A DNA stretch of 64,000 nt from Tillandsia leiboldiana (taxonomy: Eukaryota > Streptophyta > Magnoliopsida > Poales > Bromeliaceae), in the NCBI GenBank assembly GCA_029204045.2, contig CM055062.1, positions 5,068,648 to 5,132,647 of the forward strand, read 5' to 3'. Numbering within the stretch: position 1 is the stretch's first letter; each line of letters starts with the position of its first letter. The notes under the pieces are model-generated. The model saw nothing but the letters and a program-made list of their open reading frames with translations. It was not told the DNA's origin and made no database searches. Shown here piece by piece: positions 1 to 9,200 of this stretch. The translations under genes were made by a program, and so were the position numbers.

Positions 1-126
1 GCCCAAATCTGATCTGATACTTTCAATTAAAGCCATTATTAATATTCGATTAAGCTCAAATTTGACGGGCATACTCTAATAAAGTTAAATAGTAGTAATT
101 TATCTTAATTTCTCAATTTTGAGCCC
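1..126. other. Unassigned AT-rich flank
   Basis: AT-rich sequence with no open frame or repeat that I recognise. It abuts the truncated 5' edge of the gypsy pol remnant, so it is either older host DNA or a decayed part of the same element. Confidence 0.4.
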
Positions 127-2307
127 CTTCTGATCACCAAAAATTTTACTCTATTCACGAAATTGAAGAAATACGAAATTTGACTCCGGAAAGTGGTGTT
201 CTTGGGACATGTGATCTCTGAGGTAGGGGTTTTAGTGGACTCCAAGAAAATTGAAGCAATCAGAGATAATGTTACCGAAGTCCAAAGCTTTGTCGGGATT
301 GTTGGGTATTATAGGCGGTTTGTGGAGGGGTTTTTCAAAATTATCGCTCCGCTTACCGGCCTCACAAGGAAAGGGGCAAAGTTTATTTAGAGCGATGAGT
401 GAACAAGAGCTTCCGGCGCCTTAAGAAAAAGTTGACATCGACTCCAATCCTCGCTTTACCCACGGCGGGAAAGGACTTTGTTGTGTATAGCAATGCGTCA
501 GGGAGTAGTTTGGGGTGTGTATTGATGCAGGAAGGGAAGGTTATATCTTATGTCTCCCGATAGTTGAAGAGCTATGAAAAGATTTACCCCACCCACGACC
601 TCGAGCTTGCCGCGGTTATCTTTGCATTGAAATTATGGCGCACTATCTATATGGCGAGTACTGTGAAATCTACACATATCATAAAATCCTCAAGTATCTA
701 TTTACTCAAAAGGAGTTGAATCTGAGACAGCGTTGGTGGCTTGAGCTACTAAAAAACTATGATGTTAATATCTTGTACCACCTGGGAAAACCAAACGCGG
801 TAGCCAACGCATTGAGCAGGAAATCAGTGGAGAATCTCACCATAGCATAAATGCAGCGATTTGGATTATAAGTGGTTACTCCAGTGCTCCAGCGACCCTT
901 ATGACACTAAGAGTGCAACCCATCTTATTGGAGAAGATCAAAGAAAAGCAAGTCTCGAATGAGAAACTCCAAAAGGTGCGGTCTGACATCGAGGGCGGGT
1001 GCGTAGTGGACTTCAGTGTGGATTCCGACGGAGTTTTAAAGTTTCGGGGTCGGTTGTGTGTGGCCAATAATGAGGAGATTCGATGTGAGATACTCCAAGA
1101 AGCACACCGATCCCCGTATACCATTTACCCTGACGACACCAAAATGTACAAAGATATGAAAATACATTTTTGGTGACCAGGTATGAAAAAGGATGTTGGG
1201 CACTATATGGTTCAATGCCTAGTGTGCCAACTAGTTAAAGCAGAACACCGACTTCCTTTGGGCAAGCTTCAAAGTCTACCTATACCTATTTGGAAATTGG
1301 AGAATATCACGATGAATTTCATCATGGGCTTGCCTAAATTTCAAGCAGACCATGACGTGATATGGGTAGTGGTAGATCGATCGACCAAGGCGGCACATTT
1401 CTTGCCGATCCACACCACGTGATCGAGGGACAAGCTAGCGCAACTTTACACTGATGAGATCATGCGCCTGCATAGAGTACCTGTATTTATCATTTTGGAT
1501 CGAGAACCCTAGTTCATCTCGCAGTGCTGAAAGAGTTTTCACGGAACTCTTAGGACACGCTTCGATTTTAACACGACATATCATCCTCAGAGTGATGGGT
1601 AATCATAGAGAACCAACCAAATCCTCGAGGATATGTTGAGGGTGTGTGTTCTGTATTTTGGAGCCGGATGGCAAAAGTATTTATCGAAGGCGAAATTTGC
1701 CTACAACAATAGTTTCCAAGCTAGTATCAAGATGGCACCTTTTGAGGCGTTGTATGGCAGAAAATACCGATCTCCGTTGCATTGGAGCGAAGTCGGTGAG
1801 AAATCAACCTTAGGCCCAGATGTATTGCAAGAGGTCGAGGAGAAGGTGAGGATTGCGTGTCAGCAGTTATTGACAGCGCAAAGTTTGCAAAAAAGCTATT
1901 CCGACAAAAGGCGACGTGACTTAACATTCAGTGTCGGCGATCATGTGTTCTTGAAGGCATCACCCATAAAGGGCGTAGTGTGATTTGGGATGCGGGGAAA
2001 GCTAAGTTCTTATTTTATTGGCTCTTATGAGGTGTTCGAGTGGGTCAGCCTTGTGGCTTATCGATTGGCATTGCCTCTGAAGTTGGCAGGAGTAAACGAT
2101 ATTTTTCATATATCCCTACTCCGCAAGTATGTTCACGACCCGTCTCATGTGATCAACTATCCACCACTAGATCTGCGGGAAGACTTGAATTACGATGAAT
2201 ACCTGTGACACCCCCAGAATTTGGATTAGTCATATATATAAATGATATAATAGGACTAAATCTTTTAACACGGCTATAGCATTTTGGGTGGTAGCTAGGC
2301 CAAAGAG

Positions 2308-2378
2308 GTTAAGAGGGCTGAGTGTGCTAGAACTAGAGTAGTTCTAGGATGGGTGACCCCCTGGGAAGTTGGGTCTCA
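2308..2378 (+). promoter_or_regulatory. 5S rRNA-like internal promoter block in Cassandra 5' LTR
   Basis: The segment starts with GTTAAG and runs through AGAGTAGTTCTAGGATGGGT and GACCCCCTGGGAAGT. It matches plant 5S rRNA from about the A box through the C box, with one base changed in the C-box region (TTCTAGG for TACTAGG) and a diverged intermediate element. In 5S genes these boxes bind TFIIIA and direct Pol III. Whether this copy is active cannot be judged from sequence. A weaker copy lies in the 3' LTR at about 2707-2774. Confidence 0.85.
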
Positions 2379-2421
2379 CAGTTGGTATCAGAGCTATTCA
2401 GCAACCGAAAATGTGATATGA

Positions 2422-2528
2422 GTCTCGGCTGAGCCAGGGTTATATAGCGGGTAAAGTGCGACTTCTCGACTAATGAGCGTTGTGGGTGGAGTGTAGCTCC
2501 CCACAAGGTCGACTAAGGCTAGCGAGAC
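2422..2528 (+). other. Conserved stem-loop of the TRIM internal domain (Cassandra version)
   Basis: The 5' arm GTCTCGGCTGAGCC (2422-2435) pairs with the 3' arm GGCTAGCGAGAC (2517-2528), giving 12 pairs with two one-base bulges. The roughly 80-nt loop contains a further small hairpin (GTGGGTGGAG with GCTCCCCAC, 2483-2504). The same two arms occur in the 5S-less TRIMs of this window with a loop of about 16 nt. The structure is inferred from complementarity. A role in packaging or dimerisation is a guess. Confidence 0.6.
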
Positions 2529-2999
2529 AAGTCTCACATCGTCTGGTACTTGTGGGTGTGCTTGAGCCTGACGTAGATGTCAGGGCTTAAAATGGGGAAG
2601 AATGTGACACCTCCGGAATTTGAATTAGTCCTGTATATAAATGATATAATAGGAACTAAATCTCTTAACATGGCTACAACATTTTGGGTGGTAGTTAGGT
2701 CGAAGAGCTTAAAAGGGTTGAGCGTGCTAGAGCTAGAGCAGTTCTAGGATGGGTGACCCCCTAAAAAGTTGGGGCGTCACAATACCTATGGAAGATAATA
2801 GATCGGCAAGAGAAGAGCTTGAGGAACCACTTCATTCCGTATGTGAAGGTGTTGTGGGCCAACCATAGTGAGTGAGAGGCCACACGGGAGCTCGAAAGCA
2901 CAATGCGGGAACGTCATCCCCACTTGTTCGAGGATCAAAGCTAAGGTATGTGAAATTGTAGTTTCGTGGACGAAATTCCTATAAGGAGAGAGAGGGATA

Positions 3000-4459
3000 T
3001 GGTGCATCAACTTTCGCTAAATTAGCAAAGTACGGCTAAGTCACCTTGAATATGTTTAAAAACATGGTAAAAAAGGTTTAGAGCAAGTTTATTTTGAAGC
3101 AAAATGCATTAAGATCAAAGTTGAGTCGAAAACGAATGAGAAAAACTCAATCTAGAGTTTATGAGCTCTTTCGGGTGCCCTAAACAGGGTGCAGATGCTT
3201 GGCTGTACAATTCGGGTCCTCGGCGGACGCCCGGGTTCGTACTTTCGAACTCTTAACCTGAGAGATGATTTTTGGTGAGCAAGGTCTTTCAGACGCCCGG
3301 GGTGTCCTGTGGGTGCCTAGAGCAATAGTGGTGGGCGCAGGGGAGGGCGCTCGGGTCAGTACTTGCGGATCGTCAACCCGAGAGCAGCCAAATGGTACGT
3401 GCGGAGTTTCGAAAGCTCCATTCGTCGTGCGGTCGCCCTAGAAGCCTTACGAGATTGTAGCTACGAAGATTTGGATGCCCAGAATAGGGTCACGGGCGCC
3501 CGAAACACGCGGTGATTGACAGGGTTAGGTAGGGATTAGAGGATTCTTTTGGGGGCAAACGGGTAATTTCACCCCCTTTGTCACAATCGCCTATCCCTTG
3601 ACCAAAACCCACCTAAACCCCTCCTCTCTCTCTCTCTCACACTCTCTCTCTTCCTCATATTTTCCTTTCTCTCTCTTTGCGTTTGCTCCTAGGGAAAAAG
3701 AAGAAGCAGAAGAAGAAAGGGAAGGAGCGGAGCAGCACTTGGAGACCCCCTATTGGCTGGGGATTGATCTTTGCAACAGCAAGCAAAAGCAAGAGGAGCT
3801 CTAAGGAGAGCTTTGGGAGGAGAAGAAGAAGGCCTCCTTCATTCCTTTGGTTAGAAGCTTGAGAGAGATATGTGGAAATTTAGGATTTTTGAGATTTTGA
3901 TGTTTAAAAGAGATTTTATGATCTCTTATGGATTTTTATCCCATTTTTAGGGATTTTCTTGAAGAGTTAAGGATCGAGCCTACAATCTTACAAAAGGAAT
4001 ACACTAGGTGGGGGATTTCACCAAAAAGCGTCAACTAAACCTCTTGTTCTCATGCTTTTCTTAGCCTAGAAGCATTAATGTAAGAGTAATTGCATTCTAA
4101 TGCATGTGTATGTGATTAAAATTAGGGTTTAGCCCTAAGTAGTGAAAAATGGATTACAAGGTTTAGAATTTCATATATGGGAACCAAGAAACCTAGTTAT
4201 AGGTTGATTTGCATGGATACAGACTTAGGAGAAAACCTAGGTCAAGATTTGAGTGGCATTGAACTTAAGGTAAAACCTAAGGGAAAAGGGGATAGAGCTT
4301 CAATATAGAGCCATGGAACTCTAGGTTAGTGTGGCATGATGTGAGTGTTGGTGTCCTTAGGGCATCTTGAACCCTAGAGTCTTGAACTTAAGGTATTATG
4401 TATAAACTTAGTAAACAAGAGAACTCGAATGCAATTTGGTGTCCTTGGGCAATCCTAAC
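3000..4459 (+). mobile_element. 3' LTR of the first gypsy element, left part
   Basis: A typical gypsy end (ACGAAATTCC, then a purine run ATAAGGAGAGAGAGGGA at about 2981-2997) precedes it, so the LTR should start near 3000. It contains GGGCGCCCG-like motifs (3160-3510), a CT microsatellite, and no coding frame. It breaks at 4459, where a minus-strand TRIM inserted with target duplication CTAAC (4455-4459 and 18370-18374). The LTR resumes at 18375. The matching 5' LTR lies outside the window. The exact first base is uncertain. Confidence 0.75.
3622..3660. repeat. (CT)n-rich microsatellite within gypsy LTR
   Basis: An interrupted CT-dinucleotide run inside the 3' LTR, followed by an AAGAAG-rich purine stretch. 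It gives rise to spurious short open frames. Confidence 0.9.
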
Positions 4460-5068
4460 TGTAACTATCACGCCTTGGGGTCGAAACTACGTCCCGAGCT
4501 CGCTAACAGATTCGCCACCCATACGATAAACCCCGCATAGGAGAAGCGTCAAACCTGCAAAATATAGAGTCTACAACTAGCATATATTAGAGCTGAAATA
4601 AAATTGCTAAAAAGAAAACCTCAAATCCACTTTACCACAGTATACATCCCAAAATACCTCAAATACAACATCTGTCAGTATACAAAAGGGAAAACTAAAA
4701 TAATACAATCAGGATACAGGATAAATCCCATTATCAGGGGAGGTATATCTATCTCACCAAAATACAGTACGGGTAGGGATCTAGCTCGTGACTCCCTTAC
4801 CTTGATCCGACAAAGCAGCCGGTGCAAATACGGACGGGGATGTTACGGAATTTGTGTTGGCGTAGTTTCGTGAAAGTTTCAAGTCCTGAAGATTGAAGGT
4901 GAAGAAAAGTTGAATCATTTAACTCAATCTCAAGAAAGAAGAATTCAGAAGGATCAGGTATGTTTAACTAAAGAATTTGTGTGATCCGAATACTTCTTGT
5001 AGTGTAGAAACACTTGGAAGAGTCTTTCATTGCATAAAAATCAAAAACTGGACTTGGGACATGTTCAG

Positions 5069-5350
5069 GATCCGGATCAGGTTGTTCGATCCGGATCCCG
5101 AAGGTGGTTCGTTCATACATCGTCGCAATCCGGATTGTAGTCTCTTGATCCGGATCCCGAACGTTGAGTTTACCATCTACCTTGAACGATCCGGATCTTG
5201 CTTCGCAATCCGGATCCCGAACGTTGATGTTTGGTGAACTGTATGAACGATCCGGATCGTAGTCACATGATCCGGATCCCGAACCTTCGTTTTTCTGGAT
5301 TTGGCTGTTTTGTTATGACGATCCGGATCCTAGTTATCACGATCCGGATC
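5069..5350. promoter_or_regulatory. Array of ten GATCCGGATC-type palindromes in LTR U3
   Basis: Palindromes sit at 5069, 5088, 5127, 5147, 5188, 5207, 5249, 5269, 5330 and 5341 (first bases). Eight are exact GATCCGGATC, one is AATCCGGATT and one AATCCGGATC. Several extend rightwards as CCCGAACGTTGA. They lie 66-350 bp upstream of the TATA box, the expected place for transcription-factor sites. Arrays of palindromes in LTRs have been reported for Sireviruses. The binding protein is unknown. Confidence 0.85.
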
Positions 5351-5415
5351 GCCGTCCGTAAATATCCAGAAATGGCAGGTTTTTGATTCTTATCTCCTTC
5401 CTAGGGTTTCTAACC

Positions 5416-5423
5416 TATAAATA
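5416..5423 (+). promoter_or_regulatory. TATA box of the Sirevirus LTR
   Basis: TATAAATA lies just downstream of the palindrome array. Transcription would be expected to start around 5445-5455. That marks the U3/R boundary and puts the inverted repeats from 5457 onward in the RNA leader. Confidence 0.75.
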
Positions 5424-5456
5424 CACCCTATGACTCCTTTTCTAGGGTGAATCCAC

Positions 5457-5656
5457 ATAGCCGTCATTTTCTTGTATCATCTTATACGGCTATAAGATCC
5501 ACATATAGAGAAGAAAGGAAATCATTAGAGAATACTCTATGTTTCTTCATCTATATTGATTAGTTTGATTCTAGGTTTTCATACTCACATCTTGAGTTGA
5601 ATCAAACTAATGAATACTTAGATGGTATTTCCGATCTATCTTTGATCTAAGTATTC
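5457..5656 (+). other. Three long inverted repeats in the predicted RNA leader
   Basis: Stem I: ATAGCCGT (5457-5464) with ACGGCTAT (5486-5493), 8 bp. Stem II: ATTAGTTTGATTC (5559-5571) with GAATCAAACTAAT (5599-5611), 13 bp. Stem III: GAATACTTAGAT (5612-5623) with ATCTAAGTATTC (5645-5656), 12 bp. All are perfect. Stems II and III are directly adjacent and could stack. The same sequences recur in the 3' LTR and in the second copy. Confidence 0.8.
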
Positions 5657-5702
5657 GGCGGATCATCACCACCCAAAAACAACGATTTACCCCAAAAATC
5701 GG

Positions 5703-5890
5703 CGCGTGGATTCGCGTGTCCTTGTGGATTCAAGGTTCAATCGCTCTCGTGGATTCGGAGCGAGGCACGTTCGTGGATTCGAACGGTGCTATTGGGTGAA
5801 GACCGTGGATTCGGTCGGACGTCGTGGATTCGACGTTGGACGCCGTGGATTCGGCGTTGGGCGCAGATCGTGGATTCGAGAAGCGTCTGG
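5703..5890 (+). other. Tandem hairpin array with constant TGGATT loop and changing stems
   Basis: Eight copies of TGGATT (5707-5876) are each flanked by different but complementary arms: CGCG/CGCG, CCTTG/CAAGG, GCTCTCG/CGGAGC (one bulge), CGTTCG/CGAACG, GACCG/CGGTC, ACGTCG/CGACGT, ACGCCG/CGGCGT, and a weak TCG/CGA. The pattern of invariant loop and compensating arms points to structure in RNA or single-stranded DNA rather than to coding. Open frames that span it are accidental. It lies in the transcribed leader between the TATA box and the PBS. Its function is not known to me. Confidence 0.8.
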
Positions 5891-6181
5891 AGCGAGCGGA
5901 GAAGATCCTCTAGGAGCGTATGGAAAAGGTTGAGTCGTAAGTGTGTACGGTAAATCACCTTGTACGTGTTTTAATTCTAGTGGATTTCTGCCGTGTTATC
6001 GGTCCCGTGGTTTTTTACTCCGGTGATGGAGTTTTCCACGTAAAAATCTTGCGTGTTATTTTATTTTCCGCATTGGGTTTTATCGCAACGATTTTTGGAG
6101 TGTTTATACGTTTACACCTATTCACCCCCCTCTAGGTGTTTCTTCCCCTATTTAGATCCGTATTATATACGACCCAACAAG

Positions 6182-6193
6182 TGGTATCAGAGC
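6182..6193 (+). other. Primer binding site, tRNA-iMet type
   Basis: TGGTATCAGAGC lies two bases after the LTR end. It is complementary to the 3' end of plant initiator methionine tRNA, which primes minus-strand synthesis. Confidence 0.92.
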
Positions 6194-6212
6194 GGGAATA
6201 GGGTTGTGAACA

Positions 6213-9200
6213 ATGGTTGAAGGTGGAAACATCAATCGACCCCCTTTCTTTGATGGAACAAATTATGCGTACTGGAAAGTACGGATGAAAGCCTTTTTAT
6301 CTTCCATCGACGAAAGGGTGTGGCATTCAATTGAATCATGATGGTCTAATCCAACTGAACTTATCTCTGATGTTCACACCTTAAAACCTAGGTCGAAATG
6401 GACCAAGGAAGAGTTTGAGTTATCTTCTTACAATGGCAAGGGAATTAATGCTATTTTTAATGCCTTATCTCAAACTGAATTCTCTCGCGTCTCGGCATGT
6501 GAGACTGCGAAAGAAATCTGGGATGTTCTCCAGGTTACACATGAGGGAACTAACCTCGTGAAGATTCAGAAACTGCAGATGCTTACGAGCAAGTTTGACT
6601 CCATCTTGATGGCAGAAAATGAATCTTTCACGGACTACTATACACGATTGCAAGACATCGTAAACTCATGTGCTAATCTGGGAGAGAAGATTCCAGAATT
6701 TAAGATTGTAAGAAAAATCTTAAGAACTCTTCCTGAACGATTTCGCCCAAAGGTTACTGCCATTGAAACTATTAAACACCCGGACGAAATACGTGTAGAA
6801 GAATTAGTTGGTTCATTACAAACTTATGAAATGACTTTTAATACTAACAATTCTTCTGGAAAAGCATCCACTTCTAAGTCTTCAGGTTATGCGTTGAAAA
6901 CAACTAAGGAAGAAGACGCGGATACATCCTCCTCGGACGATGACGAGAACCTTTCTATGGAGGAATTTGAGAAGCAGCTCGCTCTCTTGACAAGGAAGTT
7001 TCGCCGCAACTTCCGAAGGGGTAATTCAAGCAAATCTCCATCCTTCGGAAAGTGGAACAAAGGCAAGGGTACTCCAAGTCACAAGTCAAGAAAGCAGGAG
7101 AACTTCTCAAAGGATAAGAAAAGTTCAGAAGGACAACTGCAATGCTTCAAATGTCGAGGCTACGGCCACATTGCAACGGAGTGTCCTAACAAGTATCCGG
7201 CAAAGAAGAAGGCGATGCAAGTCGTCACTTGGGATGACAACTCAACGTCAAATGAGTCGTCTTCAAGTGATGAAGAAAAGAGCTCCACGGCATTCCACGC
7301 GTCCACATCTTCACCCTTCATGTGCTTTATGGCAAATACATCTGAGTCGTTGTCCAACTCCACTGTTGAAAAGAACGCAACGGACAACGAATCGGATGAT
7401 TCGGAAGGTGAAGATTTTGCTCTAGCCTACCACAGACTTTTGAGGGACTCAAAGAAAGTGGCTAAGCAAAACAAGAGTTTGAGAGGGAGAGTGCATGATC
7501 TCGAAGAAGAAGCAAAAAGAGCGACTTCTCTCTCAAACGCTCTTGAAGTGGAAAGGGAAAACCTGATAAAAGAAAATGCTTCCCTTCAAGAGTCCAATGA
7601 GCAACTTGAGAAGGAACATACAAATCTGGTGGATAACGCGAATCACTTCTCAAAGCTCTACAACGAGGCTCGACAGGATAACCTGGAAATGACAAAGACC
7701 ATTTTCCAACTCAAGAATGACTTACAGCGATTCTCTTCAGGAAGGAGTAAGTTGGATAGACTTCTTGGTCTTGGTCAATCAAATAGGTTCGGCCTCGGAT
7801 ACACTCAAACTGGAAACAGTTCAAGTTTGAGTGGGACAGTTTTTGTGCCTCAGTCGGTATCTCCTCCTCCGACACCGGAATTCAAGACAAACAACGACAA
7901 CAAACCTACTTCATCCTCTTTGGGATCGTCAAGATCTAAGGTATGTTTTCGTTGTGGTGTTTCAGGGCACATAAGAAGATATTGCAAGACGGGAGTCGAA
8001 CGCTCATCTCAAGCACCTCTTGCATCAACTACCAAAAAGGCTCCTTTCCGGAAATCAAAGCAAAACTTTTCAAATGAAAAGAGACTTGGTAGTTCACCGC
8101 ACAAGACGACTTCATCAAGGAGCAACAATCGTTTTAACAAGACGCTTTCACCTAGGCACAAAACTTCACGACCATTACAGACGCATTCCAAAAAGGTTTG
8201 GGTGCGCAAAGGTGAAATTTTCCCTTGTCTTGTTTCCAATATTTCCTTGCATGCATATGATAGCTCGTCTTGGTATCTGGATAGCGGGTGTTCCCGTCAC
8301 ATGACCGGTGACAAAAATAGTTTTCAAAATCTTGAGAAAATCTCCGGAGGACACGTTGTTTTCGGAGACGGTCGATCTTCCAAAATTGTTGGAAAAGGGA
8401 CGGTAGCTATTCCAGATGGCCCGATTTTGAAAAACGTCTTATTTGTTGATGGCCTTAAGACTAACCTCATAAGCATAAGTCAACTTTGCGACAATGGTTT
8501 TTTCAGTTAACTTTTCATCGGTTGAATGCGTTGTAACTGATAAGGACCATGTCTTCTTTTTAAAAGGGGTTAGATCTGAAAACAATTGTTATGTTGTTCC
8601 TAATAAATTTTCTGAAAATTGTAACTTAGCCGCTTTGAATAATGAAACTCTTTGGCATGAAAGGCTAGGTCACTTAAATTTTAAGGAACTTACTAGAATT
8701 TCAAACAAGGACGTGGTCAAGGGGATTCCAAAGCTTTTATTTAAACAAAATGTTGTGTGTGGTGGTTGCCAAAAGGGTAAACAGTCTAGGACTGCACACA
8801 AAAACTTGAACCACGTTGGTACAAAACGGCCCTTGGAACTTTTGCACATGGACTTAATGGGGCCGACCCGTCAACCATCCTTGGGAGGTAAATGGTACAT
8901 CTTTTTATTGGTTGATGATTTCTCTCGGTTTTCTTGGGTAGCATTTTTGAGAGAGAAAGCTGATACGTTTGACTCTTTTCATGAGATTTGCCATCGTATT
9001 ATGATTGAAAAGAATGAAAAGATCATTCGTGTTAGAAGTGATAGGGGTGGAGAATTCATAAATTCAAAATTCATTGACTTTTGTACTTCAAATGGCATAA
9101 AACATGAATTCTCGGCACCCTATACACCTCAGCAGAATGGTGTTGTTGAGCGCAAAAACAGGGTTGTTCAAGAGATGGCGCGTGTGATGCTTCATAGCCG

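Larger units (their letters stand above)
2204..2781 (+). mobile_element. Cassandra-type TRIM carrying a 5S rRNA-like LTR module
   Basis: This is a complete 578-bp non-autonomous LTR element. It has 5' LTR 2204-2380, a PBS TGGTATCAGAGC from 2383 (tRNA-iMet type), a short non-coding internal domain, a purine tract near 2590-2602, and 3' LTR 2603-2781. LTRs begin TGTGACACC and end in CACA. A perfect 5-bp target duplication, ATACC, lies at 2199-2203 and 2782-2786. Both LTRs hold a block resembling the 3' two thirds of plant 5S rRNA, including CTAGGATGGGTGACC, which is the defining trait of Cassandra. The element has no coding capacity and must be mobilised in trans. It inserted into the 3' end of gypsy pol, so it is younger than that element. 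The two LTRs differ at many sites, so it is not a very recent insertion. Confidence 0.93.
127..2944 (+). pseudogene. Ty3/gypsy pol remnant (RT end, RNase H, integrase), Tekay/Del-like
   Basis: This is the 3' part of a gypsy polyprotein, readable only in pieces across several frames. In order it shows the end of reverse transcriptase (VFLGHVIS and GYYRRF near 196-340), RNase H ([16 protein letters not shown] near 586-640, then a frame change), the integrase zinc-finger region (CLVCQLVKAEH near 1216), the integrase core, and a C-terminal tail (IFHISLLRKYVHDPSHVI near 2101-2150) of the type seen in Tekay/Del chromoviruses. It is dead. Stops interrupt it, for example at 1174-1176. The first catalytic Asp of the integrase reads Asn (MNFIMGLP), and the Glu region carries two stops near 1600. 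The reading ends with a stop at 2942-2944, after passing a Cassandra element at 2204-2781 that split the last part of the frame. The N-terminal gag, protease and most of RT are absent from the window. The clade call rests on the C-terminal tail only. Confidence 0.85.
4841..6179 (+). repeat. Sirevirus 5' LTR (copy A)
   Basis: It starts TGTTACGG and ends CCCAACA. U3 carries ten ATCCGGAT palindromes (5069-5350) and a TATA box at 5416-5423. The transcribed R/U5 part holds three long inverted repeats and an array of short hairpins. Spurious short frames across these repeats are not genes. Confidence 0.95.

Noticed and set aside
2308..2378. A genuine 5S rRNA gene
   Set aside because: Only the 3' two thirds is 5S-like, it is diverged, and it sits inside an LTR with a second copy 400 bp away. 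It is a Cassandra LTR.
3598..3862. Small coding frames near the CT-rich stretch
   Set aside because: They are driven by CT and AAG repeats inside a gypsy LTR, in overlapping frames, with no conserved motif.
4977..5237. 86-residue open frame repeated in each LTR (rich in RIRIPNVE-like text)
   Set aside because: It is the GATCCGGATC palindrome array read as protein and recurs in each LTR. It lies upstream of the TATA box and has no family resemblance.
5706..5933. 75-residue open frame with repeated GRRGFDVGRR-like text
   Set aside because: It is a by-product of the TGGATT hairpin repeats. The frame changes between copies with single-base indels, while the base-level hairpin pattern stays.
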